The notes below the pieces were generated by a model that made no database searches, was not told the origin of the DNA, and worked only from the letters and a program-made list of their open reading frames with translations. A program made the position numbers and the translations under genes. Below are positions 1 to 10,681 of a stretch of DNA of 64,000 nt, piece after piece (the stretch's first letter is position 1; each line of letters begins with the position of its first letter). Source of the DNA: Nematopogon swammerdamellus (Eukaryota > Arthropoda > Insecta > Lepidoptera > Adelidae); assembly GCA_946902875.1 (NCBI GenBank), contig OX336353.1:17559151-17623150 (forward strand). The letters are read 5' to 3'.

Positions 1-75
1 CAGGAGAACAGCCCGAACACGTACATACCAGTAGTTGGTATGGCCGAGGTATGTCCCACGGAAATTACCTAAATT

Positions 76-198
76 TCACTTGGATCCCGCACTATTTCCT
101 AGCCTGTAATTAATGTAATCCCTTATGGAAATCTTTAATAGGCCATCGTAAGTGTTCATTCTAAGTGTATAATTTGTATAACTTGTGCTGTTGATTTC
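76..198 (-). CDS. candidate terminal exon of an unrecognised gene
   Basis: On the minus strand a long pyrimidine tract ending in CAG (at 199-201) is followed by a frame of 40 codons ending in a TGA stop at 76-78. The phase is consistent with an acceptor directly before a complete codon. The peptide (beginning EINSTSYTNYTLRMN) is rich in Tyr, Asn and Ser and I recognise no domain. No other exon of the gene is visible, so any partner exons lie outside the window. It could equally be a chance frame after a transposon-derived pyrimidine tract. Confidence 0.22.
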   Translation of the reverse strand, partial: EINSTSYTNYTLRMNTYDGLLKISIRDYINYRLGNSAGSK

Positions 199-1652
199 CT
201 GAAAAAAAAAGAAAAAATAAGGGCACGTGTGGCAGGAGCCCAGGGCTCGATGAGAGCCCCATAGTGCAGACATTGTCGTTTACACCGAAAAAGAGGAGAT
301 ACATTTTTAGTGTATAATTTATTAAGAATTGCTGTTAAATTTCAACGTAAATCGGAAAGCCAATGAGATTTCTAATTGAGATTTTTAAACAGTAAACAAA
401 ATTTTACTAAGTCTAAAAAAATTCAGAAAAATGCATAGCGTAAAATTGATTACCTAATTGTTTCTATAAAATGTATACAAATATTTAAATAACATAAAAA
501 AATTCGAGTAACTAAATACATACTGATGTTTTAATAATTAATTTTTTTTTACTTTCTAAAAGGGCCCCAAATTTGCGCTAGGGCCCCTTCATGGGCTCAG
601 ACGGCCCTGCAACAGACAGCCCTTTTTAAGCACGATCTGGTCAAGATATATGCATCTAGCCGCTGCCCTAGATGCATCCAATTCTATTTTAATCGGTACT
701 CTTTATTGAATTTTCTAAGAAGTACCCCTGAGTAAAATGTGTAAATAAAACAATTTTCATATGGTCGTTATTTTTACATTTAGGTAATAATGTTGTTTAC
801 TCCATCAGTCATTTAGTAGGTTTTAATATCTACCTACTTAGTGATCACAATATTATATGAAATAGGTCCCAATCAACTATTAATTAGTGGGGATAATTTT
901 CACTAATGAGATAAGCGGGCCCCTTTCTCTTTACTTAAGATTGTAGAGGTAAACGTGGCCATTAAGTGCGCCCACGGCGTACCCCTTTGATAGGTAAAGG
1001 AAGGGACGCACCTGTTCCTGGCTGGTTGTGTGAGTGTGGGAAAGTGGGCCCTGGATCCTTTATAACAGGCTCTGTTGCGGAGTCGGGTGAACCGTCGAAC
1101 TCCTCGATTGGCCGTGCCCGCGCAGCTGTGGTGCCCAGGCCTTGAACGTGGGGGTTACATCGAGACGAGTCCTCGGGGTATGCACTCGATTGAAGTTTTG
1201 GCGCGATTCTCGACGCCCGTGCGTGGCGCTTTCGCTTTTGCGACACTTTATTTGATGAAAATAATAGCTGTCAAGCTCTCAGCGTGGTCACAGATTACTT
1301 AATAGTTACTTCGTAACAGATAAATCACCCCATAGAAAAAGTTCCATACCTTCGGCTTTAATAGCCTACTGTTTACGTCGCCAATCGCTGCGTGCGAAAA
1401 TGTAGGTACCTAAACGATCGAGTGTAAAGTGATTTTTGCTTTGCAGCTACGCGCAGTTGCGTGGGCGAGCGTGTAGGTATGTTTCGCGCGGCTGACGAAT
1501 TCCGCTGAATTAGATCGCCGGCGGTCCACGGGGCGGTAGGTAATTAGCGCGCGCAAGTACATAGAGTGCGTGAGGCCTGGCGTGGTGCCTCAGCAACAAA
1601 CTTTTTTCTACTGATAGTTTTTTTCTTTCTGGTACGAAGATTGGAGGGAAAA
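199..1652. other. non-coding stretch without recognised features
   Basis: AT-rich up to about 950, then more mixed and CpG-containing to 1600. Short frames on both strands around 962-1302 have no recognisable domain or convincing splice context. The missing 5' exon of the TatD-like gene was sought here and not found. Confidence 0.5.
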
Positions 1653-1676
1653 GGGGGGGGGGGGGGGGGGGGGGGG
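1653..1676 (+). repeat. poly-G homopolymer run
   Basis: An uninterrupted run of 24 G residues. Such a tract can form a G-quadruplex and is prone to length errors in sequencing, so its exact length should not be trusted. Confidence 0.9.
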
Positions 1677-1930
1677 TAAGCAGTAAAAACTACAGTGTAC
1701 GTGCGAAATTTGAATGTCAACTGGCGATCTTACCTTTCTCTTAAGTCTGCGTACACCTGAAGTATTTATAATTTATAGTACCACTATTTGGGAACCGCCG
1801 GTCTAGGTCCTTCCCGACCCTGCACTTACATTTGCTCCACAAATATCTTTTGTTGGCATGGGCGCCGGCAGCAGGGTGCAAGGGGGTGCGCTTGCACCCC
1901 CCTGTCACGAAAGAAAATACCTACATAGAA

Positions 1931-2230
1931 AAAACCCGGCCAAGTGCGAGTCGGACTCGCACACCAAGGTTTCCGCACTAAAAAAAAAAAAACATTGAAA
2001 AAAAAACTCATTTCTTGTATGGGAACCTCCTTTTCTAAATTGTTCTATTTTTTTTTTATTTGTTGTTACATCCGCCATAATAAAACATATTCTGTGAAAA
2101 TTTCAACGGGCTACCTATTACGGTTCAAGAGATACAGCTCTCGGACAGACGGACGGACGGACGGACAGACAGATGGCGTAGGTTTAGTATTAGGCTTCCG
2201 TACGGGATACGGAAACCTAAAAATAGGATT
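1931..2230 (+). repeat. lepidopteran dispersed repeat (GGCCAAGTGCGAGTC...GGAAACCTAA type)
   Basis: Begins with CCGGCCAAGTGCGAGTCGGA and ends in a GGATACGGAAACCTA motif, with the internal sentence 'TTTCAACGGGCTACCTATTACGGTTC' region and a (GGAC)n stretch before the end. A diverged copy in the opposite orientation is at 56157-56538. This layout is common in lepidopteran introns; the element encodes nothing and the transposon class is uncertain. Confidence 0.65.
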
Positions 2231-2668
2231 GTGCATGTTCGTTAACTAGTTTAGTTACTGATGCCTAGCCAACAGAACTGTCGTGTAAATATTCTTGTGT
2301 TAAAAAGTGTGTAAATAGTTTAACAATGGCGACGAGACGAAAAACGAGTCCTACATGGAATCATTTTTCTCCAAATGCGCGCGATTTGAATTTGACATTA
2401 CATATATTTATCTACAAAACATAGATGCACCTCCCTGAAAGAAATCCTGGCGGCGCCCATGTTTGTTGGTCTCATATCATCTATTACAATTTAGTGCAAG
2501 AAATACTAAAAATAAGGCTAAGTGATCATTGTTGTAGAGATTAAACGGCTTCTAACAAGGTCCTTTCGGAGTTTCCTTGCTCAATGTTTCCGGTCAAACA
2601 ATTTATATTAACAGTGATAGTTTAAAAACTCATATAAGACAAATTATAGTTGAATTTGATGTGCGCAG

Positions 2669-2767
2669 GCGTCCAGAAGATAATGGTGACGGGCACGTCG
2701 CTGAAGAGCAGCAAGGAGGCGCTCCGGCTCACCAGGCTGTACCCCGGCACCATCTACTCCACCGCAG
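2669..2767 (+). CDS. TatD-like gene, first visible exon
   Basis: Acceptor GCGCAG ends at 2668 and donor GTAAAAG starts at 2768. The exon begins with the last two bases of a codon and ends with one base (G). It encodes VQKIMVTGTSLKSSKEALRL and the following strand up to STA. The next exon completes the glycine of AGVHPHD. Confidence 0.85.
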
Positions 2768-5336
2768 GTAAAAGTACCTACCATCACAATTGACAGATCC
2801 TGTAACAGATAGTCTCGCTCCAAAAACCGGTATACGGTTTTACAACAGGTGTACTGGTGTTATAGCCACAACCGGTTTACCACCACTACACAGGTTTCGA
2901 CCACGACACTGGTTTCGACCACGACACTGGTTTCGACCACAACACTGGTTTCGACCAACACACTGGTTTCGACCACGACACTGGTTTCGACCACGACACT
3001 GGTTTCGACACGACACTGGTTTCGACCACGACACTGGTTTCGACCACGACACTGGTTTCGACCACGACACTGGTTTCGACCACGACACTGGTTTCGACCA
3101 CGACACTGGTTTCGACCACGACACCGGTTTCGACCACGACACCGGTTCGACACTGACATCTTCATGCAAATCAATTCATATGCCACAAAACCGAGGCGCG
3201 AAATGCGTAGCGGGAGTTGGTTGGTCAGGTTGGGAGTCAGGACTCGGGCAGGCGGGCGGGAGAGGACGGACACAGGCGGGCGGGACAGACAGTCAGTCGG
3301 TCGTTCGTGCTCTGCTCGTTAACGGTCGTCCGTCGTGTGAAGTCGTGTCTCAAATGTCAATCAACACTCAACAGCCAACAGGTTCGCCAATTCGTTCATT
3401 CGGAAATGGCTATTGGCCCTATGTACTTCCCCAGGATGCAATATAACTTCTTCCCAAGTTTTTTCGAAATCTATTCAGCAGTTTAGGCGTGAAAGCGTAA
3501 CAAACAAATAAATAAACTCACTTTCTAATTTATAATATTAGGATTAGGATTTAAATTTGAAAGATCAAATCAAAATATACTTTATTGTACACCATAAAAA
3601 GGAACACAACAGGCGAGTTTAATGCAAAGTAGCATTCTTTACAAACTAACCTTTGGGATGTGGAGAAGCTGATAGGGCGGACAATGCAGTGCAAGAGAGA
3701 AGCTTGAAAAATAAAACTATTAAATAAATGGACACAAACAATAGGTACATAGATACATACATAAAATAAATACTATAAGGTACGTACATATTATATTTAT
3801 GCATAAACTACATATACATATGTAAACATATATTTTATAATATAAAACCATCTGAATAAAAGTTACAAGAACGTAATTAAGGGAAATTTATATTACTCGT
3901 CGCCGTCAGAATCAGATAGAAACAGTTTGCGAATACGTTCTCTAAACATGTGGATAGTAGTGCAGCGCCGTACCTGTTCAGGCAAATGATTCCACATGCG
4001 AGCAGCATTGACTGTGAAAGATAACACCTGTTTATAAAAAAACACCTGTTTACAACCAAACACCGATTAATAAAAATAGCAGTGTTAATCAAAACACAAC
4101 AACTTCTGTGTTTAAACAAAACACCCCTGCTACCAAAACACTGGTGCTAACCAAAACACCGGTGTTATGCAAAACACTGGTGTTGGTGTTGACATCAGTA
4201 CACCAAATGAAAAACCGGTAGTCGGGAACGCCTAAAATCAGTTTCCAAAACTCAACACATGAATAGTTTCAGTCAGGTTAGGACTTAGTCAATATTTGAT
4301 TATAGATTCGTCAGCCTCGATAGCTCAGTGGTGCAGACAGTCAACTGTCGCTATTGAATGTTAAGCAACGCTGGGTGCGGTCAGTACTTGGATGGGTGAC
4401 CGCTGACCGTTGGAGGCTGACCGAGGTTCGGATTCCTCGTAAAACTGTAGGTCCCTTCCCTCCTAATCTTACTTGGTGGTAGGGTTTAACCCGCCCGGGT
4501 TGGTACCATCGCACTGAATAAAACGTCGGTCAAAACGGCTATGTAAATAGTTTGTGTTTTCCGACCAGTTCAGTGTAGCCGGCACGATCAAAGGGGGAAG
4601 CACTGACATGGCACCTAGTTCACCCGGTGTTATGGGCTGACATCACGGACGTTGCAGGTGATGTAGCCAACCGTGTCAGATTCCATAAAAAAAAAAAAAA
4701 AAGATTTGACATAGTCCACAAATGACAATGCCACCCTGATCTTCGAATTCTTCTGAGCCGTAAGTTTTTTATTTGAAAAAAAAAAATCATCTACTTAAAA
4801 TGCTATAATAAAAGCAGATCAGCCGATACAAAATCCCCCCTCATAGTTATAAATAATAGCGCTGTCAGTCTGACCGTTGTAGTCTAACTTTGGACGTCTG
4901 AAAGTGATTAATTCTATGTTAATAAATTACAAATTTAAAAAACCCCCGACTCTTAAAAAGTCAAAAATAATTCCCGTTTACTTACTTAAAGGAGTCGGTA
5001 GACCGCTAAGTAAATTCCCGCGCAACTTTTGAGTCTTTATATTTAATTTACTTAGCGGTCCCCCGACTCCTTTAAGTAAGTAAACGGGAATTATTTTTGA
5101 CTTTTTAAGAGTCGGGGGTTTTTTAAATTTGTAATTTAACTTTTATTTCAAGCTTTTTAAAAAAAACCGCATGCAAATCGGTCCACTTTTGAAGATAATA
5201 ATTTTTTTTATTACTTAATTACTTAATTACTTGATTACAAACATAGCTAAGAACCATCCCGATTAAACAGGCTTCCTAATAAAAAAAACCGCATCCAAAT
5301 CGGTCCATCCGTTTGGGAGCTACGATGCCACAGACA

Positions 5337-5379
<43 letters not shown>

Positions 5380-8300
5380 AACTTATAACACCCCTCCGTT
5401 TTTTTCGTCGGGGGTTAAAAATAGGTAAGCGGGTTCGACAACACCACACACGCTTATAGCTTTACAAGGACAGAGTTCTCTCTTTTGTATTGAAATTTTC
5501 TCAGAATATTGTGTTATTATGGCGGATATCTTGATAAATAATAAGAATAAAAACAAAAATTAAAAACGTAAGGGGTCCCGATGTTTTTTTTTAATGTTTT
5601 TTTGTTTGTATTTTAACGTAAAAATGGTAATACATACATACATACAAGCGTCAAACTTTGTGTGATTATTGTGCAAACTCTAAAGTTAAATCACAAATAT
5701 ATATACTGTTGGAATGTGCCCGGAACCAAGAACTGAGGCAGAAGCTATTGAGAGACTTAAGAACTGACAGACTCAACCTGTTTTTTAAAGTACATGAAGC
5801 CTTGGGGCGAACTCAGGGGGAGGAGTTTGAATTCATACTAAGTTTTTTTGTAAAGTCACAGGCGTTGAATCGTGCTGAAGTACAATAAAAAATCAATATA
5901 GTTACTATGGGGCTGGCATAGCCAGGAATGGCTAAAGCCCTAAACAAAATAAAGATTAAAAAAAAAAAAAAAAAAAAAAAAAATCACAAATATTAAAAAC
6001 CGGCCAATTACGCGATTGTATGAAACCCTCGGTGTGCGAGGCCTACTCGGCCGGTTTTGTTTTTTCTATTATTCATACATAGTAGTGGAGAATCTAAAAA
6101 AGGTTTTTTTTTTGTGCGAAAGCACATCTTTTCTCTGAACACCGCGATCAGTTTCCATAATGAATATATTTTATTTGTTGTAGCCACCGATACTGGGATC
6201 AGTGGGTAAAAACATTAATTCGTTTTTCAATGGAAACAGATCCCGGTATCAGTGGATACAAATCGGCATATCAGTTTTCAATTCAATCTGATCCCGGGAT
6301 CCGTGGAGACAACCCCAACTTAACAGTCTTATATAATTGTGGTGATAATAGTGATAGATACCAGTATAACTCCGCAGGGATGTTGAATCTTTGTGTGTGT
6401 TCTATCGCCTGTACCACGGAGAGTGCTCCAAGGAGCTGCACGATGCGATCTCTCCATCCCCATTCTACCATCGTTCCGCACGCAACAGGTTGGGAATGCA
6501 TCCACACACTGTCGATATCCCCTCACATGGGACAAATTGATCCTGTAAATCCTTTATTTACAGGTATGCCAACATGTGGAATGCACTCCCACCTGCATCC
6601 TTTCCTCTAATGTACAGTCTGGGGTCCTTCAAACATAATGTGAAGGTGCACCTAGCCGGCCGACATGGTTTTTTTTTATGGATGCTGACACGGTTGGCTA
6701 CTTCACCTACAACATCCGTGATGTCACCCCATAAAACCGGGTGAACTAGGTGCCATGTCAGTGCTTCCCTTCATCGTGAAACAAACAAAAAATATTTTCC
6801 GCAGGGGTACATCCGCACGACGCCAAGTCTATGGTGGAGGAGGAGATGTGGCGGGAGCTGCGCGAGGTGGCGAGCGCGCCCGAGTGCGTGGCGCTCGGCG
6901 AGTGCGGACTCAACTACAGCAAGGACTTCTCCGAGCCGGCCGTGCAGCGGGATGTCTTTGAGAGACAAGTGAGTTTTGTTATTGGAAGAAGTGGAAACAG
7001 GACAATCAAAGCACAGATCATCATCATCCTCAGCCCGTATCGGTCCACTGCTGGACGTAAGCTTCTCCCAAGGCACGCCACCACACGCAGTCTTCCGCTC
7101 TTCCCCCGGCTACCATTTTTAGTTCATCTGTCCACCTAGCTGGGGGGCGCCCCGCACTATGTATGCTTGTAGGTGACTTCCATTCTAGCACCCGTTTACC
7201 CCAGCGGTTGCCGGGTCTGCGACAGATGTGCCCAGCCCACTGCCACATCAGGTTGCTAATTTTCTTAGCAGTGTCGACTACCTTACTTTGTCATATTTCA
7301 TCATTATGGATTTTATAAACAACAATATGTTATATGAGAGCGGGCAGTGCCCGCGGCTCCGCCCGCTCTCATATTTCACTTCACTGCTAACCTCATAAGC
7401 TATTTAGCGTGATAGTAAGTAGCCTATAGCTCATGGGAAGAATCAAGCTATCCGTAGAATTTTGTTTTATTAAAATCGGTTCAGTGGTTCTCGAGTTATA
7501 AGCGGACAGACACTCAGACAGAAAGCAGACGTTGGATTCTATTATAGGTAAGGACTAGCTGTGCCCGCGGCTCCGCCCGCTCTCATATTTCACTTCACTG
7601 CTAACCTCATAAGCCATTTAGCGTGATAGTAAGTAGCCTATAGTTGATGGGAAGAATCAAGCTATCTGTAGAATTTTGTTTTATTAAAATCGGTTCAGTG
7701 GTTCTCAAGTTATAAGCGGACAGACAGACATACACTCAGACACTCAGGCAGAAAGCAGATGTTGGATTTTATTATAGGTAAGGAAAGGAAGATGAACAAT
7801 AATGAATGAATTAAGATAAAACTATTTGTCAACCCCGGTAGCTCGATGGAGCTAGAGTGTTTTCATTTTACGAAGGCACGAGGGGTATGTAGGAAGTGGT
7901 GTGAGACCGCGCGGAGCTCAGTAGGGAACGACTCGGTTCGATGGAGCGACGCAGGGACGTGTAGAACGTGTGTACCGACCGGGCATTGAGTTCGTTCTCT
8001 ACTGAGCTCCGCGCGGTCGCCTCTCGCACCACTTCCTACCTTGTACCCCTTGTGCCTTCGTAAAATGAAAACACTCTACATATGTATTGCGTTCAGCCCT
8101 ATGACCAGCGGTCTACTAAAACTCATTACGCCTCATCCTAGACATGCCAATTTCGCCCAATAGTCATGTCAAATTCAATACCTAAAGCTTTCTAATTGAA
8201 ATCGAGGCAAGTTTTCGCGTGTACAAGTGTGTGAGTGATTCCGGATACGGAAATACTGAATGCAGTTCCACCTGATCATAGGTGGCTAATGGTGTCTGTG

Positions 8301-8958
8301 GACTTTCAGTAGTACGGGAGGGTTGTTGATGGCTTGCCGGCTCACCTTAGCCATTTGATGTATCTCTCACATTGATATTTAACAATATTGCAAAACTACA
8401 ACATACAGGACACAAGCTGAACAGCTGATAACATATTTTCAAACGCAGGTGCAACTGGCATGCGAGCTGTCCAAACCGCTGTGCGTTCACGAAAAGGAAG
8501 CCCAGGAGGACGTACTGAAGATACTCGCCAGCTTCGAGAACCGCCTCCCGCCCGTCGTCATACACTCCTTCACCGGCAGCGTCGAGCAGGGCCAGAGGTA
8601 CCTCGAGAGGGGTTTCTTTATAGGCATCACCGGCTATCTCTGCAAGGATAAGTCCGACGGAGGCATTAGGAGGTTGCTCTCGGAGAGAATACTACCTCTC
8701 GACAGGCTTCTCGTCGAAACGGATTCCCCTTTTATGTACCCGAACATGCGGGCGTCGAAGTTACCACTGCACGTAAAGGATTCGTTGACGGAACGATCGA
8801 TGAACTTCGTAAATCGCTATTGCACGTTCCAAAGAAACGAACCGTGCGCTCTGCCGGCCATTGTGGAGCTGGTGGCCGGGTTTATAGGAGAGAAGCCGGA
8901 AGAGGTGGCTTTGGCTACGGCCTTCAACGCTCTGAAGCTGTTCGGGCTGAGCCAGTGA
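2669..8958 (+). CDS. TatD-family metal-dependent 3'-5' nuclease (spliced, 5' exon missing)
   Basis: Three exons join in phase: 2669-2767, 6805-6968 and 8449-8958 (stop TGA 8956-8958), giving about 257 residues. The product is a TatD/TATDN hydrolase, a TIM-barrel nuclease acting on DNA or RNA 3' ends. Family landmarks are visible in order: VTGTSL, STAGVHPHD, GECGLN with the metal-binding Glu, VHEKEA and IHSFTG with metal-binding His residues, ETDSPF with the catalytic Asp, and the late RNEP motif. The text resembles bacterial TatD (GIHPHD, GITG, RRNEP) more than TATDN2. The N-terminal strand carrying the first metal-binding motif of the family is absent, so at least one upstream exon lies before the window or was missed. 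It is a nuclear gene with introns, not contamination. Confidence 0.88.
2886..3155 (+). repeat. 18-bp minisatellite, about 15 copies
   Basis: Tandem copies of GGTTTCGACCACGACACT with few substitutions, one 2-bp deletion (near 3008) and ACC variants at the end. It lies in the TatD intron. Because 18 is divisible by three, it opens long frames on both strands, which are artefacts. Confidence 0.95.
3565..4025 (-). pseudogene. non-LTR retrotransposon 3' end fragment
   Basis: The minus strand near 3890-4020 reads a tail of the AARMWNHLPEQVRR type, followed by a phenylalanine-rich helix and a stop. This is the typical C-terminus of CR1/L2/Jockey-like reverse transcriptase proteins. The remaining sequence down to about 3565 is 3' UTR-like and AT-rich. 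Heavily 5'-truncated. Confidence 0.6.
4018..4195 (+). repeat. degenerate short tandem repeat around AAAACACTGGTGTTAACC
   Basis: Loose copies of an AACACC-TGTTTA / AACACTGGTGTTA unit of about 18-20 bp. The same CACTGG core as the minisatellite at 2886-3155 recurs, so the two arrays may share an origin. Confidence 0.5.
4311..4702 (+). mobile_element. full-length chimeric tRNA/5S-headed SINE (family A)
   Basis: The head starts CAGCCTCGATAGCTCAGTGG, a perfect tRNA A-box. It runs into TTAAGCAACGCTGGG and GTCAGTACTTGGATGGGTGA, the internal control region of 5S rRNA. A tRNA B-box-like GGTTCGGATTCC follows. The body contains CTAGGTGGTAGGG-like and GGTTGGTACCA motifs and ends TTCCAT plus poly-A. Other family A copies or pieces are at 6667, 13214, 17478, 27716, 42985, 44298, 44742, 45205, 49225, 50735, 51346, 53436, 55196, 58895 and 63909. 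Confidence 0.88.
4924..5138. repeat. long inverted repeat (fold-back), arms about 90 bp
   Basis: 4924-5014 and 5046-5138 are near-perfect reverse complements, differing mainly at GGTAGACC versus GGTCCCCC. About 30 bp separate them. The arms begin AAATTTAAAAAACCCCCGAC. Transcripts would form a long hairpin. Confidence 0.9.
5150..5425 (+). repeat. dispersed repeat with (CA)n microsatellite
   Basis: Contains twice the motif AACCGCATNCAAATCGGTCCA, a (CA)n run at about 5337-5376 and the end motif CCCCTCCGTTTTTTTCGTCG. This end is common in lepidopteran genomes. Coding content: none. Confidence 0.55.
5655..5985 (+). pseudogene. non-LTR retrotransposon tail with poly-A
   Basis: A 76-codon frame (5658-5888) begins LCDYCANSKVKSQIYILLEC, a zinc-knuckle-like region as found downstream of the reverse transcriptase in Jockey/I-type elements. 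It ends with a stop, a short 3' UTR containing AATAAA and a poly-A run of about 27. It looks like a 5'-truncated retrotransposition product. Confidence 0.55.
5998..6062 (+). repeat. remnant of the GGCCGGTTTT dispersed repeat
   Basis: AAAACCGGCCAATT at the left and CTCGGCCGGTTTTG at the right face each other over 65 bp, like the ends of the elements at 1931 and 56157 with the middle deleted. Confidence 0.45.
6385..6660 (+). pseudogene. non-LTR reverse transcriptase C-terminal remnant
   Basis: Across two frames the + strand reads FYRLYHGECSKELHDAI..., then RYANMWNALPPASFPLMYSL and SFKHNVKVHLAGRH. This is the conserved ending of a large family of insect non-LTR ORF2 proteins (LWNELPxxVFPxxY, SFKKRxxxxLxGR). 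At least one frameshift or stop separates the parts. Confidence 0.65.
6667..6778 (-). mobile_element. SINE family A body fragment
   Basis: T-run then ATGGATGCTGACACGG... to CAGTGCTTCCCTTCATCGTG, matching the 3' half of the element at 4311 in reverse orientation. Its 5' end is truncated only about 25 bp before the TatD exon at 6805. Confidence 0.8.
6805..6968 (+). CDS. TatD-like gene, middle exon
   Basis: Acceptor TTTTCCGCAG ends at 6804; donor GTGAGT starts at 6969. The exon encodes GVHPHDAKSM through GECGLN, the glutamate metal ligand, to FERQ. It is GC-rich compared with the surrounding AT-rich introns. Confidence 0.88.
7025..7260 (-). pseudogene. RTE-type retrotransposon ORF C-terminus fragment
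   Basis: The minus frame 7030-7248 reads MWQWAGHICRRPGNRWGKRV and ends [17 protein letters not shown] with a stop. The WQWAGH..R and YVQQWTDTG ends are characteristic of lepidopteran RTE/BovB-like elements. A related 3' scrap is at 48612-48735. Confidence 0.7.
7335..7786 (+). repeat. tandem duplication, about 214-bp unit
   Basis: The block starting GTGCCCGCGGCTCCGCCCGC and ending GTTGGATTxTATTATAGGTA occurs twice in a row (about 7346-7553 and 7560-7786) with few differences. The CCCGCGGCTCCGCCCGC opening is the familiar end of a lepidopteran retroposon; related openings occur at 59196 and 60680. Confidence 0.75.
7853..8078. mobile_element. MITE with about 80-bp terminal inverted repeats
   Basis: Left end GAGTGTTTTCATTTTACGAA and right end TTCGTAAAATGAAAACACTC are inverted copies and pairing continues through CCGCGCGGAGCTCAGTAG. 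TA flanks both ends, consistent with a Tc1/mariner-type insertion. Confidence 0.8.
8449..8958 (+). CDS. TatD-like gene, last exon
   Basis: Acceptor AAACGCAG ends at 8448 and the frame runs to TGA at 8956-8958. It carries the two histidine motifs, GFFIGITGYLC, the ETD aspartate and the C-terminal helix region ending KLFGLSQ. The first codon is GTG (Val) within the protein, not a start. Confidence 0.9.
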   Translation: MQLACELSKPLCVHEKEAQEDVLKILASFENRLPPVVIHSFTGSVEQGQRYLERGFFIGITGYLCKDKSDGGIRRLLSERILPLDRLLVETDSPFMYPNMRASKLPLHVKDSLTERSMNFVNRYCTFQRNEPCALPAIVELVAGFIGEKPEEVALATAFNALKLFGLSQ

Positions 8959-10300
8959 AGGGAGTCATCTGCTTCCGGGGACGTCATTCTCGGGTTACGG
9001 TTGGGGCTCGATAATCGAGCATAACTATGGGGTTGTGGGAAATTCTCTTATTGCAGGTTGCTACTTTAGTAACTGAGCTGTAGATTCTGCTGGAAGGAAC
9101 TTATAGATTTCTGAAATTTGCGAATTCTTGATTGTCGAGCTTCAAGTTTTTATATACTACTATATATATTTTGGAAAACATCGTCAGCATTTCTCTCGAC
9201 TTCCTATAATGTGCATTTGTGGAAAGCGCTCGACAACGACCACACGTGTGAACTATCGACAAAGAGGCTATGATTTATTTAACAAACATAAAATAAATAA
9301 AAATTATTTAACAACAAAAAGCTAACTCTTGCCATTTTTGTAAGAGCTAATTAGTTTTTAAGAAACAAGTCGGACTGCCACGATGAGTTGACTCGCCCTT
9401 GACGCTATTAGAGGCAACGATAAATAATTGTAGTATTTAAAAAAATAATAATAGCCATTATTTATTTTGTAATAATTTGGTATTGACGCATAATACTTTG
9501 CTCTAGTTATTTCTGACGTGTAACCACGTAAATCTAATTTTAAGATATCAAGTCATTTTAAGATATCAAGATATTCTAAAAGTTAGTTTTATAATTGTTA
9601 TATTGCACAGGCCTGGCAATTTTATACACGTAGGCAGCGGGGCACATTATATACACAACTGTAGATTGTTCAGTGATCTCGATGACGAAACTGTGAATAA
9701 CATTTTATAGTGAGTCATATAATTTATTACTGACACAATAACATTATGTAGCTATTATAGAAACCGATTAGTTATTAAATTGTTATGCCCGTTGTCTACA
9801 TTTGTGTATATATAAAGTTTTTTTTGTTATATAAAGATTTAAACCGCACTGGGTTTGGTGCTTAGTTTGTATACACTTTGGAAACACTCGCTTTATGATA
9901 CTCATGGTAATGTTATTTATACTGTAGATCGAATGCAATCGAAATATTGTAAAATTGTAAGGAATGTATTATAAATTATTTATATTTTCATGTTAACTTG
10001 TAGTCACAACGAAAACAAAGACTGCAGAGTTGTATAGATGTTGACATATTCTTTGATTACACTCTACATTATGTTAATCGTTAGAATAATGTGATTTCTT
10101 TATTTTTTGACAAGAAATAATTATTTTTGTTACGTCCCCGCGAGGGGAGAGCCGATAGTGTATAGTTAGTGCCTTGGAAACGTCCCCTTGTGATACAGTT
10201 TTGTACAGAGATATACTTCAATATACAAAAATTAATGTTCAAATATGCTGCGCGTTTTATTCATGAAAAATCCCCTATTACTCTAAGTGAGCTAAACTTG
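8959..10300 (+). other. 3' flank of the TatD-like gene, otherwise nothing recognised
   Basis: The 3' UTR follows the stop; candidate AATAAA signals lie at 9292-9297 and nearby. Beyond that the sequence is AT-rich intergenic with no domain-bearing frame, repeat or RNA gene that I recognise. Confidence 0.5.
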
Positions 10301-10305
10301 TATAT

Positions 10306-10677
10306 AGGTGCTTCGTTATTTGTGTCAAAAATTTCAGGAGGGTTACATACACACTCTAATAAACACTTTACGTAAGAAAAAAACATATCTTTATAGGAGC
10401 ATTTTTCTCCTAACAAAAAAATTAAATAAAATAAGTAGCTGTAAAAACTAATCATAGTGACCTTGTGACTTACAACAAAGAGCTGCTCTGCGTTCGAACA
10501 TAGTACGGTCATTGACCACGTACAATGCATGACACACAGGTTAATGTTTACGTAGCAAACATGTTTTGTAAAATTTCTCGAAGGTAATACTAAAAACATA
10601 TAATTTTTTTTGCGTAACGTGTTTATTTGAGTGTAATAATTCCTCCCGAAATTTTTTACATAAATAACGAAGCACCT
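10306..10677. mobile_element. MITE with about 75-bp terminal inverted repeats
   Basis: Starts AGGTGCTTCGTTATTTGTGT and ends ATAAATAACGAAGCACCT, an inverted copy with scattered mismatches. Both sides are flanked by TATAT. Frames crossing it are not genes. Confidence 0.75.
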
Positions 10678-10681
10678 TATA

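Noticed and set aside
2790..3446. Frames of 83-218 codons on both strands
   Set aside because: All are produced by the 18-bp minisatellite, whose length is a multiple of three; repeated on six frames and without domains.
4345..4402. A 5S rRNA gene
   Set aside because: Only the internal control region is present; it is embedded between tRNA-like boxes and a SINE body with poly-A.
2669..8958. Bacterial contamination because of similarity to bacterial TatD
   Set aside because: Three exons with correct splice signals and phases, embedded in lepidopteran repeats.
10169..10599. Frames of 68 and 112 codons
   Set aside because: They span the inverted repeats of the MITE at 10306-10677 and have no domain.
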